From assembly GCF_965638725.1 (NCBI RefSeq), contig NC_134982.1:79188155-79252154 (forward strand): 64,000 nt of DNA. The letters are read 5' to 3'. This document shows positions 34,461 to 45,400 of the stretch, in pieces. Positions within the stretch are counted from its first letter, which is position 1; every line of letters starts with the position of its first letter. Source of the DNA: Aptenodytes patagonicus (Eukaryota; Chordata; Aves; Sphenisciformes; Spheniscidae). Made by a program: the position numbers and the translations under genes. The notes under the pieces were generated by a model. It was given only the letters and a program-made list of their open reading frames with translations. It was not told the DNA's origin and ran no database searches.

Positions 34461-34685
34461 TTGGGCGCCGGCAGAGCCTGGCCCAGCCTGGCTCGTGCCT
34501 GCACTCCTGCCGAGCGTGCCTGCGAGGTCTGGAGGGTGGAGCGAGGCTTCTCCTGGTGCTGGGTGGTGCTTTGGGGGCTGCCGTCGGCAGCTCTCGGTGC
34601 CCGTCCCGGAGCCATCCCCTGTGCTTCCCCGGCCCTGCCTGGTTCAGGCAGCCGGGCACCGCGGGGCGTGCTTGCAGCAGCGGAG

Positions 34686-34836
34686 GTGAGCTGTGTGGGG
34701 ACACGTCCCCCGGGGTGGCCGTGGGGCGGGCAATGGGTCTCGGGGAGCCAGGAGGGTGTCCTTCTCAAGGGGCCTGGGCATTTCTTCCTCCCCTCCCCGG
34801 GACAGCAAGTGACCATGGCCTCTCTCCATTTTGCAG
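34686..34836 (+). other. A3 5'UTR intron
   Basis: Predicted 151-bp intron: GAG|GTGAGC donor, TTTTGCAG acceptor. The CTCCC tract is almost absent (about 1.6 units), the shortest of the six copies. Exon 1, upstream, lacks ATG. Confidence 0.75.
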
Positions 34837-34924
34837 CGTGCGACACCCTTTGGCAGCGCCGGCACCAGCGAGGGGGAGCAGCTCCTCATCCTCGGCTCTC
34901 CCCAACCCGCTGCGGAGCACGAAC

Positions 34925-35989
34925 ATGGCCACGGAGCCAGAGTGGACCTGCCCCATCTGCCGTGATGTTCGAGACGACATCGCTTACGTGATGCCCTGTC
35001 TCCACCAGTTCTGTCTGGGCTGCATCCTGCGTTGGACAAGGATGAAACCAGAGTGCCCCCTCTGCAGAAGACCGATAGAGATTGCCAGGTTTTCTGTGCG
35101 GGCAGAAGGTGACTATCTACAGTGTGTCATCCCACCCCTCGAAGAAACCACTGATGCCAGCAGCCAGGCAGACAGAGCTCCTGGCCACCCGGCCAACAAC
35201 AGCCCCCGTCACCCCGTGGCGTCCCCTCCATCCTCTCCCCAGAGGATGCTGTCCCCAGCTGAGCAGGGGGCTGCGGGGACAGATGCCGAAGCTACTGTGG
35301 GTGGCCTCCTGCCTGAGGTCTGGGCAGCCCTTTTCCAAAGAGAAGAGCATCTCCTCGATCCCGTACTGCCCTGGCTGCGCCGGGAGCTGAAGGCAATATG
35401 TGGGGCTCGGTGGTGGCTGGCGAAGAGTGCAGAGAGCACCATCCTGCACGCCCTGTGTGTCCACGGTCCAGATGGGGAGGTCATGGTCCAGGTGCTGCAG
35501 GACTACCTCGAGGAACACACCGCACTGCTGGTTCATGGCGTCATCGATATCATTGTGCGCCAGTGCAGCGAGGAGGCCTGGAGGCTGCTGTGCCCCTACG
35601 CTGCCGGGGAGGAGGACGACCGCCCTGCAGCCATCCCCAACCCCACCGCCTACCGGGGGGGGACACCCGACTCCAGCCTGGCCTCCTCCAGCAGCCCTGC
35701 AGGCTCCGACAGCGAGGAGGAAGCCGGCACATTGGAGGCCGCCCTCCGCAGGGGTCCCGTCCGCCCCCCATCTGCACCCACCCCTGCAGAGCAGGAGCAG
35801 CCCCAGGAGGAGCCGGGGGAGGCGGCGGTGGCAGGGCCCTCTGCCCAGGGCTGCAGCCGCAGCCCCTGCGCTCCTGGCCAGAGCACGGACCGCTCACCCG
35901 GGGGGCCCCAGTGCCCCCCAAAGAGGAGGGCCACCAGCCCCCAGGACTCTCCACAGCCCTGCAAGAGGCCGCCCCGCCGGCAAAACTAG
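34925..35989 (+). CDS. TOPORS-like RING-finger protein, copy A3 (type II RING), 354 aa
   Basis: Type II RING with all eight zinc ligands (C9 to C47) intact; C7, which is not a ligand, is W. TOPORS-like domain at about residues 130-221, acidic/serine stretch, proline-rich stretch and basic tail (KRPPRRQN). It is the most divergent copy. Against its mirror A2 there are about 33 substitutions spread over the whole protein, for example FQREEH for FRQNQH, AICGARWWLAK for [11 protein letters not shown], and AEGDYLQ for AEDDYLQ. The open frame is intact, which argues against free pseudogene decay. The start is the first ATG of exon 2 in a good Kozak context. Confidence 0.87.
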   Translation: MATEPEWTCPICRDVRDDIAYVMPCLHQFCLGCILRWTRMKPECPLCRRPIEIARFSVRAEGDYLQCVIPPLEETTDASSQADRAPGHPANNSPRHPVASPPSSPQRMLSPAEQGAAGTDAEATVGGLLPEVWAALFQREEHLLDPVLPWLRRELKAICGARWWLAKSAESTILHALCVHGPDGEVMVQVLQDYLEEHTALLVHGVIDIIVRQCSEEAWRLLCPYAAGEEDDRPAAIPNPTAYRGGTPDSSLASSSSPAGSDSEEEAGTLEAALRRGPVRPPSAPTPAEQEQPQEEPGEAAVAGPSAQGCSRSPCAPGQSTDRSPGGPQCPPKRRATSPQDSPQPCKRPPRRQN

Positions 35990-36024
35990 CAGGGCGCCAG
36001 CAACCCTGCATTCCAGAAGAAGGA

Positions 36025-36030
36025 AATAAA
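36025..36030 (+). promoter_or_regulatory. A3 poly(A) signal
   Basis: AATAAA about 35 bases after the stop codon. The upstream half of the hairpin reads AGAAGAAGGAA, so the stem found in A1, A2 and A4 is imperfect here. It shares this AAGAAGGAA variant with A5 and A6. Confidence 0.8.
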
Positions 36031-36124
36031 TTCCTCTTTCTCTGACACAGGCTCTGGGTGCTGCTTTCTCCCCCTCCTCCTCGTGCCTTTTCCCTTTCCC
36101 CCCGTGCCCCATCGTGGGTGGCAC

Positions 36125-39100
36125 CAGCCTGCCGCGGGGCACGGCCATGGGCAGGGGCGTCTGAGCCAGAGGCAAGCATTGGGGTAACGGTATTTGGCAG
36201 GTACAGCGTGACTCCTACCAGCCCCAGCCTTTCCCAAGAGGAACAAGTCCCTCAGCTTTCACCTCACGCAGGCTGGCATTTCACTTCTCATTTGGCCAAC
36301 AGAGAAATGGAGGGAGGGAGGAAGGAAGGTGTCGTCATCCCAGACCACAAACCAACTCCCTGCTAGAGCTGATTCTCAGCTTCTGGAAGCTCCTGGCTCC
36401 TAACCCTGGGCAACGTGATTCACGTGTCTGATAAGGGCTCCCGAGTAGGGAAGTAAAAGGCTTTCTTTGCCTGCCCGTGGCCTCCCCTCAGCCCCTCCGG
36501 CTTGTCGAGGTCTCCCCCGTCCGGGACCCTAGGCCGGACACGGTGTCCAGATGAGGCCTGACGGGCACTGAGCAGAGAGGCCTTCTCTAATCCCCAGCCG
36601 GCATCAATGCCGGGGCTCTGCCTTCCCCGGGCAGGGCTGCCCATTGCTCCTGGCCGAACTGCACGGGGTCTCTCGCGGCCCCTTGCTCCCCCCGTCCAGC
36701 CCCTCCCTACGGCAGCCCTGCCCTTGTGCACGTCGACTGCCCCGTGCTTTCTCTTTGTAACGCCGCAGGATTTGTCATCCTCCGGGGGCTAAACACTCCC
36801 CAGCATGCAGCAGGACGCAGGGCACGAGGGACAACCTCGCGCTCACAGGCCTGTCTGCAGACACGCAACACCTGCAGCTCCATCTCTGCAAGGGGCAGCG
36901 CGGGGTGCTTCGGAGGAAGGCGCTGGACCTCACCCCACCCTCTCTGGTCGGTAAAGGGAGCATCGGCCTGACTTCTGCATAAGAGCACATTAAATCTAAC
37001 GGCCAGACATGAGCTTGACACCCGAAGGGCAGGGGTTTAACAAACCGTGCAAAATTACTTCAGGAAGGAAAATGACTCTGAAAGCAGTCCAGAAGTATTG
37101 TGTGAGAATTAGGAGAATATGGGACTAGGAAGATGAGAAACAGGGCTTCCGCCGGCACTTATACCTACCACCAGATACTCGATGGCAGTAAACCTTAATG
37201 AACACGTCTAGTGAAGATGCCTTCACTCTCAACGCCTCTTTTTTCTAAGGCGTTAAAAATCAGGGCTACAAGTACAGAGCTGGGCAGATGAAAGGTAGTC
37301 TTCAAAGGCATGGGCATCATCTAGGAATCACACCTGCATGGATTTCCATAAATGCTGAGTACCTATTCCGTTCCCGGCTTTCCAAAAAATCTTCCCCGTC
37401 AGCGAGTAACGATCGTCCCTGAAAACAGGCACCCACAGAAATAAAGGCCTACACAGAATACTCGGCCCGGTTCTCTCCCAAGATGTATTTCTGAGCCTCA
37501 AGCAACAGCTCCATTTCATCAAATGCTCTGTTCCTCTCCTCGAATTTAATTTCCAGTGCAGCTGTCCCTCTAGTTCACGTGCCGTTCATTATAGCTTTTA
37601 AATTTTAACAATGCTCTTGGGCCGGGTGCTTGAAAAAGAGAACGGGCAGGCGTTTGTCGTTCTAGTGGTAATGAAAAGACTGTCCTGGCTATCCATTTTT
37701 AACTCATTTTTAAACATTAATGCTTTTGAAAAGAACAAGTTGGCCATGGTGTATCTTCCCGGGTGCCAGGCTAGACAATCACACCACGGCTTGAAAAAGA
37801 CTTACTTGGCTTCTACAGCATGTACACAACTTCAAGACTCGCAAGCATACGCTAGCAAAAAAGGCCTGGGCAAGCGCATTTGCGCAGAAGGACAGAGTTA
37901 TCCACTGTCTCGCCTCTCAGAAGTAAACGTTTTGAGGGAGCGAATTACCGACCAGGGCCTGTATCCTCCAAAGAGAATTAGGAACCTGGTGCTCTCTGAC
38001 TTCCATGGGACTTAGTCACCCAAGAATCTCCTACGAATAAGCAATGATACGGCATTGCAAGATTACGCCAGAAATGACTTGCATTTAACGCAGCGTGGCT
38101 TTGATCTACGTTTTCTGCAGAAAGCCGTAGGCGTGCCACAGCCCACCTATGGGAATAATCATCTCGCGCTGTTGTGCTTCAGCTGGTTGAATCTGCAGGC
38201 TGAGAGGCAAGAGACAGCACCTGAGACAGTATGATGCAGGTGAGTAATTCACTAAATTGCTGAAGGGGATGCAGGAAGTGGGCCAGGTGGGTGAAAAATG
38301 AAAGAAAGAAGGATCAGCTCATGTGAAAAGTCAGAGTAATTTCATCGCTAAGCGACACAGCTCCAGAAGTCAAGAAAATAGCTAACACTGACTCATAGTC
38401 GTCAACTTTCAGGAACTTCCCAAAAGCAGGTATGTGATCGGAGAAACAACAAAGCAGCCATTCGACGATTTCCAAACAGCAACCAAAAGTCCACTTTCCG
38501 CACAGCACTGAGACATTCGCGATAAGAACTAAAATTTAGGAAGTTCTGCATTCTGCATTCTGTTACCATCTTCTTCCTGAAGTAGAAGAAGAAGTCGCTC
38601 TCATGCACAGAAAGGATTTGACATTGTTGTGAAGGGGCATCAGCGGCTCTTTGCAGACCAATGCAAAATTTTCTTCCTCCGTTGTTGAATAAAAGCGACA
38701 TCACATGGGCTTCCTCAAGTTTGACAGGACCTGTTCACGTTTTAAAGACACTCTGTCTGTACAACAGACTCAGACAACACCAAATAATTGCGTTACGCTT
38801 TACCATATTAAAACAAGAACATAATGCTGACCACAGGATGGAGGAAATGGGGTCAGAGAACTGTCCTATTAGCCATAGGGATAACAGGGTAAGAGTCAGA
38901 ATGCGTTACGAGCTTCGTAACGGATTATTTGGTAAGTGTTTGAGACTGGTGACAAATTTAAAACAGGTGACTCTCATGGCAGAAGCATACCTAAACATTA
39001 TTTTGCCAGCTAACCTCAAAGGCAGCAATGGCACAGATAGAGACCTTCAAACGTGCTGCAGGGCCTGCACTGCTACAGGGTACTCGACCTGCAGAGCTCC

Positions 39101-39779
39101 TGCAAAGCAAGGTTTATGTATTTTTAAAGAGGGGGAGGGGTTTAAGTGTTACCCAGCACTGTACAATACTCAAAAGCAGGGTAGTATGCTACCGATATAC
39201 TTGAAGAATTCTAAAGGTTAGTTTATTTGGGAAGCTCAGCAAAATGCCTTTCATTAGAATCTGTCAGGAAGAGAAACTGGAGCTACGGGAAAGAACCCTT
39301 TCCATGAGAAATGTGTTTCGTTTCTAAAGCAGAAATCCCTGGGAAAACCAAAAGCTTCAACCCAGAGCCCAAAGCCTGAAAGGGCAAGAACCACGTGCAG
39401 GTTTTTGGCCTACGCTTCTACTCTGCCAAAAGGAGACTGAGCTAGCTCTCTAGTTTAATGGCAACTGAGCGTCTTGGGGGGAAAGGTATTGATTTCACTT
39501 TAAAAATCCCTCAAGCCTGTTACCGCAAGGTGAAAAAAGCCATTCCTCATGGACTCCTAGAAGTCCTGGTGACACGGAGCGTTACTTTGAGTTTTTGCGT
39601 GCAGGAAGAGGAAGAAAAGTCCCAAAGGGCCCCACGGAAGCACCACCATCTTAGAGGAACCTTCAACAGCGGCGGTCAAGCAAAACAAGCCTGCTTTTGC
39701 CTGCTCCATGGGGAACGCACTGCAGCAATGCAGAACAGTCAGCTAAGCGACACAGCTCCAAAGCAGAAGTTCTCAGGGT
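36125..39779. repeat. Unit spacer S2 (between A3 and A4)
   Basis: Inverted copy of S1 (10885-14539), practically identical. The same unrecognised frames appear on the plus strand (37611-38015, 38661-39221, 39458-39781). Confidence 0.93.
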
Positions 39780-39797
39780 GAGGCGGAAGGCCTGCTG

Positions 39798-39874
39798 TGA
39801 CATCACCAGGTGGTGGAGGCTGACGTCACCGAGCGGCAGACTGTGATGTCAGCAAGCAATGGTCTGTGACCTCA
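39798..39874 (+). promoter_or_regulatory. A4 promoter: four CRE-like sites at 23-bp period
   Basis: TGACATCA 39798-39805, TGACGTCA 39821-39828, TGATGTCA 39844-39851 and TGACCTCA 39867-39874. Each octamer is preceded by a CTG or GGC triplet, so the array looks like a degenerate 23-bp tandem repeat. Confidence 0.77.
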
Positions 39875-40118
39875 CGTCCCTCACTGCTTATCTTTGGGCG
39901 CTGGCAGAGCCTGGCCCAGCCTGGCTCGTGCCTGCACTCCTGCCGAGCGTGCCTGCGAGGTCTGGAGGGTGGAGCGAGGCTTCTCCTGGTGCTGGGTGGT
40001 GCTTTGGGGGCTGCCGTCGGCAGCTCTCGGTGCCCGTCCCGGAGCCATCCCCTGTGCTTCCCCGGCCCTGCCTGGTTCAGGCAGCCGGGCACCGCGGGGC
40101 GTGCTTGCAGCAGCGGAG

Positions 40119-40284
40119 GTGAGCTGTGCGGGGACACGTCCCCCGGGGTGGCCGTGGGGCGGGCAATGGGTCTCGGGGAGCCGGGAGGGTGTCCTTCTCG
40201 AGGGGCCTGGGCATTTCTTCCTCCCCTCCCCTCCCCTCCCCTCCCCGGGACAGCAAGTGATCATGGCCTCTCTCCATTTTGCAG
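40119..40284 (+). other. A4 5'UTR intron with CTCCC tandem repeat
   Basis: Predicted 166-bp intron with GAG|GTGAGC donor and TTTTGCAG acceptor. The CTCCC tract is about 4.6 units (40221-40243), against 8.6 in its mirror A1. This accounts for the 20-base shift in arm pairing. Confidence 0.75.
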
Positions 40285-40372
40285 CGCGCGACACCCTTTG
40301 GCAGCGCCGGCGCCAGCGAGGGGGAGCAGCTCCTCATCCTCGGCTCTCCCCAACCCGCTGCGGAGCACGAAC

Positions 40373-41428
40373 ATGGCCACGGAGCCAGAGTGCACCTGCC
40401 CCATCTGCCGCGATGCTCAGAACGGCGTCGCCTTCGTGCAGCCATGCCAACACCAGTTCTGCCTGGGCTGCATCCTGCGGTGGGCAAAAAGGTCATCAAA
40501 TTGCCCACTCTGCAGAGGACAGATGGAGAAGGTCAAGTTTTCTGTGCGGGGAGGAGATGACTACCTAGAGCATGTCATCACGTCCCCCGCACAGCCATCA
40601 GTCGCCAGCAGCCAGGCAGGCAGAGCTCCCGGCCGCCTGGCCAACAGCAGCCCCCATCGCCCTGCGGCGTCCTCTCCACAGGGGATGCCGTTCCTGGAAG
40701 AGCAGGGGGCTGCGGGGACAGAGGCCGAAGCTACTGTGGGTGGCCTCCTGCCCGAGGTGTGGGCCGCACTCTTCCGGCAAAACCAGCATCTCCTCTACCC
40801 CGTGCTGCCCTGGCTGCGCCGGGAGCTGGAGGCAATATATGGGGCTCGGTGGTGGCAGGCAAAGAGTGCGGAGAGCACCATCCTGCACGCCCTGTGTGTC
40901 CACGGTCCAGATGGGGAAGTCATGGTCCAGGTGCTGCAGGACTACCTCGAGGAACACACCGCACTGCTGGTTCATGGCGTCATCAATATCATTGTGCGCC
41001 AGTGCAGCGAGGAGGCCTGGAGGCTGCTGTGCCCCTACGCTGCCGGGGAGGAGGACGACAGCCCTGCGGCCATCCCCAGCCCCACCGCCTACCCGGGGGG
41101 GACGCCCGACTCCAGCCTGGCCTCCTCTGGCAGCCCTGCAGGCTCCGACAGCGAGGAGGAAGCCGGCACATTGGAGGCCGCCCTCCGCAGGGGTCCCGTC
41201 CGGCCCCCATCTGCACCCACCCCTGCAGAGCAGGAGCAGCCCCAGGAGGAGCCGGGGGAGGCGACGGTGGAAGGGCCTTCTGCCCAGGGCTGCAGCCGCA
41301 GCCCCTGCGCTCCCGGCCGGGGCATGGACCGCTCGCCCGGGGGGCCCCAGCGCCCCCCAAAGAGGAGGGCCCCCGGCCCCCAGGACTCTCCACAGCCCTG
41401 CAAGAGGCCGCCCCGCCGGCAGCACTAG
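40373..41428 (+). CDS. TOPORS-like RING-finger protein, copy A4 (type I RING), 351 aa
   Basis: Palindrome partner of A1 and almost identical to it. The differences seen are P for W at residue 241 (TAYPGG) and two changes near residue 297-300 (ATVEG for AAVAG). C3HC4 RING at residues 9-47, TOPORS-like domain 127-218, acidic/serine region, proline-rich region, tail KRPPRRQH. It is transcribed toward the CpG island of the right arm and converges on A5. Confidence 0.88.
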   Translation: MATEPECTCPICRDAQNGVAFVQPCQHQFCLGCILRWAKRSSNCPLCRGQMEKVKFSVRGGDDYLEHVITSPAQPSVASSQAGRAPGRLANSSPHRPAASSPQGMPFLEEQGAAGTEAEATVGGLLPEVWAALFRQNQHLLYPVLPWLRRELEAIYGARWWQAKSAESTILHALCVHGPDGEVMVQVLQDYLEEHTALLVHGVINIIVRQCSEEAWRLLCPYAAGEEDDSPAAIPSPTAYPGGTPDSSLASSGSPAGSDSEEEAGTLEAALRRGPVRPPSAPTPAEQEQPQEEPGEATVEGPSAQGCSRSPCAPGRGMDRSPGGPQRPPKRRAPGPQDSPQPCKRPPRRQH

Positions 41429-41453
41429 CAGGGCTCCAGCAACCCTGCATTCC

Positions 41454-41480
41454 AGAAAGAGGAAATAAATTCCTCTTTCT
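41454..41480 (+). promoter_or_regulatory. Poly(A) signal of A4 inside a perfect hairpin
   Basis: AGAAAGAGGAA (41454-41464), loop ATAAA (41465-41469), TTCCTCTTTCT (41470-41480). AATAAA spans 41464-41469. Confidence 0.8.
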
Positions 41481-41563
41481 CTGACACAGGCTCTGGGTGC
41501 TGCTTTCTCCCCCTCCTCCTCGTGCCTTTTCCCTTTCCCCCCGTGCCCCACCGTGGGTGGCAC

Positions 41564-42138
41564 CCGCAGCAGATGCCAAGGGCAGAGCAGGCAGGAGGGC
41601 AAGCTGGTTTTGTCACAGGTCCGATGGGGACCCAACTGAGCATCATGCCCGGTCTCTGCTGGCAGCCCCCGGTGCCCCAGCCCGGTCCCAGTGCCATAAG
41701 GGCCATCCCGAGCTCTGCCCGGACGGAAGGAGCATCCTCGGAGCCCTGGACCCCACTGTGGGGACAGCGAGGAGGGGTCCCCCCACTCCGGGTGTGCCTG
41801 AGGGTCCTGGCAGGGGCTTCGTCCCCCAGCTGGGAACAGCGGGCTCCACGCCTATGGCCGGAGCACTCCCACCGCTGTCAGGAGGGGTGTGCAAACGGGG
41901 CGGGGGGGGCTGACGAAGCTCTTCTCCTGGGGACAGCTCGCCAGTGTGAAGCAGTGCTAAAGTGATGCCAAAATTCCTGTGGGGAAAAAGATTCTCGTGT
42001 CTCATTTTGCAGGCTGAGCTTCCTACCCCCTTTCAAATCCTTCCAGTCTGATCCTCGGTCAGCATCTCTTCGTTTCCGTGATGGGAATTCATCAGTCCTT
42101 TCAAAGCAGCTTCGCTTGAGAGAGAAAAGGTCTGCCTT
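41564..42138. other. 3' flank of A4, no recognised gene
   Basis: Mirror of 8506-9080; GC-rich, no recognised domain. Confidence 0.35.
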
Positions 42139-42493
42139 GTGGTTCGTGCTTGCACTGCAGTCCTTAGGAAATCACTTGCTGTCAGAAAATTGCAGACGAA
42201 AGACCGAAGCTTTGCCAGCTGTGAAGGTGGCCCAAAGAGAAGGCAGTTAGGGGCAAAGTCAGGAGAGTTATTATTGTGTTGGCAGATCTGGTACAAGGTG
42301 GGTGAAAAAAAGGACCCTAAAAGATCTGAAAATAGCTCCGCTGACAAGCAGGGAGGGGAAGGTGCAAAGAAAGGAAGAGGTAGAAACACCAAAGGAAGGA
42401 AAGGACTATGTGCAGAAGTTGGAAGTAGCATGAAAAAGCGTAAAGGGGTAAAATAATGAAAAAATAAATTTAGGCTGGTATTTAAAAAAAAAA
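42139..42493 (+). pseudogene. Retrocopy-like 3' end with poly(A), right arm
   Basis: Mirror of the left-arm element. A frame of 105 codons (42139-42456) with a basic C-terminus ends in TAA; AATAAA follows at 42463-42468 and A10 at 42484-42493. Source gene not recognised. Confidence 0.35.
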
Positions 42494-45400
42494 TCTACTG
42501 CGCTCGAGTTCTCTTACTGTCAATGAAAGGAGTTGGGATGCGCTATAACGTTGCCACCTCCAGCACTTGTCTCTGCACCCCACAGAGTGTGACAAAGCAG
42601 GAACCTCTCCGAGGTGGGCAGATGTTTGTCCTGCTGGAGGTGTCTGTGCCGCTGCCGGGGGGGTCGTGTACGTGCGTGCAGAGCTCAGTTTCAGTCATCT
42701 TTGGAAGCAGTGAAGAAGCCAGGTGTGGAAGGGAGTGACCTGCCAAGGAACGGGCTGAATAAGCCAGTGAGTTCCCCTGCTTCTAATGCTTCTCGTGTTC
42801 AAGAGCTGCTGACAGCACCGGTTCTTCAGCGCTCGCGTCTGGCGTGCTGGTGTATTGGAGGAGCGAGTACCACAGCCATTTTCACTGCCGCAGATGCCCC
42901 GTGGATTTGTGACGGTGCAATTGTGGAGAACTTTCACAAGAGGGTGCAGAGAGCCGGTATCTCTCCTGCTGGTTTCAGCAGCTGGCATGCTACGTGGCAG
43001 CAGGAATCACGGCAGCGTGCTCCTCTCTACATGTCTGTTTCTTCTCTCCCAGAAAACAGCGTTTTGAACGCTGCTTTGTAACACAGATTCCTTCCTCCTT
43101 TGGCTGCGTCTTGGCACTCAGAGGCGCCCAGCTACTTTCACAGGAGGCGTGCGAACAGAGACACATACACAGAATGTGCCTGTTAATAGGTCTCATCCCA
43201 GCACGGTGCAGAGAAGCCGCTCCCGAGGGGAACCCGTGTGTACCGCCCGGGAAATGCTCTGTCAGCTGTCTGCCTGTGTCTCCGAGACACTTTGGTTTAG
43301 GAGAGGGGTGACCTGAAATCAAGAGGAAGGCATTGGTTTTGACAGAGGAAGGACTTTCTTAACGGCGTCCTCTATTTGCACGTGAACCCATCCTCAGCCT
43401 CCCTCGGTGCCCTGGACTGTGTGGGAAACAACTTCTTGCTGTCTTTTTGGGAATGCAGGAATGATTGGTTTCAGCACAGGCAAGACCCGAGAGGCAGAGC
43501 TTCTTCCACCACTCTCTTGATTCTGCTTTGCCGGCTGAGGAACGGATGGATGCTCTGGCTTCTACGCCTCTCTTTTGCACCCCAATATTACAGACCAAAC
43601 AGGGGATCTCAAAACACCCTGCTCCCGAGGACACTTCTTCAGGTTTCTCCCATCTCGGCCACGACCAGCGTCTCCTCTCTAGAGCAGCAGTCACAACAGG
43701 GGCACAAACTCAGAAAGCACTGGCATCACCAGGCGGCGGCATAAATCACCCCCCATTTCCAGGCTGCAGGGCGTCACTCCTTCCATACTCTCAATTCCTT
43801 CCCGAGACACCCCCAGCTCACGGCCGGTGCCTTTGCCGAGGCATCGCTGCCTCAGTCACCGTCAGCTGCACAGTGGAAAAAGGGAGAACTGGAAGCACCG
43901 TGCTCCGTCCCGCGGCTCTGATTGCCCAGATAAACATCACAGCTTGCCGGAAAAAACGGTGAGCAAAGACTCTTCCAGGATAAAATGCAAGATTATGCAT
44001 TTCATAAGCATTGTGTTCTGAGTAAGAGGGGAGTGCGAGAAGCAGAAAGATTCTGGCAACAGCAAAACATTCCAGAGAATATTAAGCTGCGAGTACTATT
44101 CAATTGTACAAAGTCAAAATTAAGGGTTTTTTCAGTACAAAATGTCTCATCCATCTCAAATGGATCTTTTTATAAGATTTGTATTGGAAGCGGTGTTGGC
44201 GCTAGGGCAGTACACTCCAGATAGGCCCACAGTTAACATTTCAGTCTGTCAGGACCTCGGGAAACGGTTTCTGCACGCCCGTGCTTTACTCTTGGTTGCA
44301 CAGCAGAGGGAAGCACGAGGCCCATGACGTGATGACCAGCATGCCCTTCCCCCGCCTTGAGAAATCACTGTGAAAACAGAAAAGAGATGTGTTTATTAAG
44401 GACGGAACATTCTTCCACCGTACCACGTAGAGCCCATGAAAACGGGTGGCAAAATCAAATACGTGAGGCAGAATGTATGTGTCGTAAATGTATGGCAAAT
44501 TTGAGTCACTGGCAGTTAGTAAGGCTGTCGGGTTTTGGGTTGGGCGTCTTTTTGTCCCGGTAGCGCTGTGCCTTAGGTGACAGTTTAACTGCATGTCGCG
44601 TGACCGATCTGACGCTGAGAGAGAATACCTGGTAAAGGAGTTTTGGTCTGCAATAATTTCTTCCTTTACTCCAACGCTGTTAGGATTTCCTCGCGTCTCC
44701 CTGCTGAGGAAACCGGTAGCTACAAGTTCATCTGAATGCATCTCTACAAAGCCACTGAACGCAGTCTTTTGTACAGAGGAACCTAGTAAATAAACTCGGC
44801 TACCGGCAGATATCGCTGACATGACGCAAGAGGACTAATCCTTGGGCAGTTTTCCATTCCTCATACCGGAGGAAAAGTTTACGCTGGGAGTATTGTCAAA
44901 GTGCAAAAACGATAGAAAGGCTTAGGAAAATCGTTTTTTGTATCAAAATGGAAGCTCCACCTTCTTAGTGTGATAGAGTCGCCATGACATCAGTTGAGAC
45001 AGGTACAGTGAGGTAATCCTTAGTTCAAACAACAAGGTTGAAACTAGTGAGACCAGTCAGGAGAAACAGAATGAACATGATGGAAGTAGGACAAAAAAGA
45101 GCTTTTCTGACTGACCGGAACAATTCTCTCGCATCCAACAGTATTCCCATCCAAAATCACCGTTAGAAGCTAAAACATGAAGAAATACTTGTAAGCTGAA
45201 AATATGGTGAAGTGGACTTACCCCAGCGTAAAGAAGGAAACTAATTCTGAACATTTCCCTTTAATCATGTTAGCCTTTCTATACTTTTGTTATAGATCCA
45301 CTTCACGGTACCTGTAACAACATTTTTAAAGGAAAAAAGCATTCCAGTTGAAAACGTCTGAGCAAGATACCTGAACAATCTGAAATTCTGATTACTATTT

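Noticed and set aside
34433..34924. In-frame N-terminal extensions upstream of MATEPE in several RING copies
   Set aside because: They run through the CRE cluster, exon 1 and the predicted intron. They are present only where the GGGGA tract length keeps frame, and exon 1 proper has no ATG. The extension is not expected in the protein.
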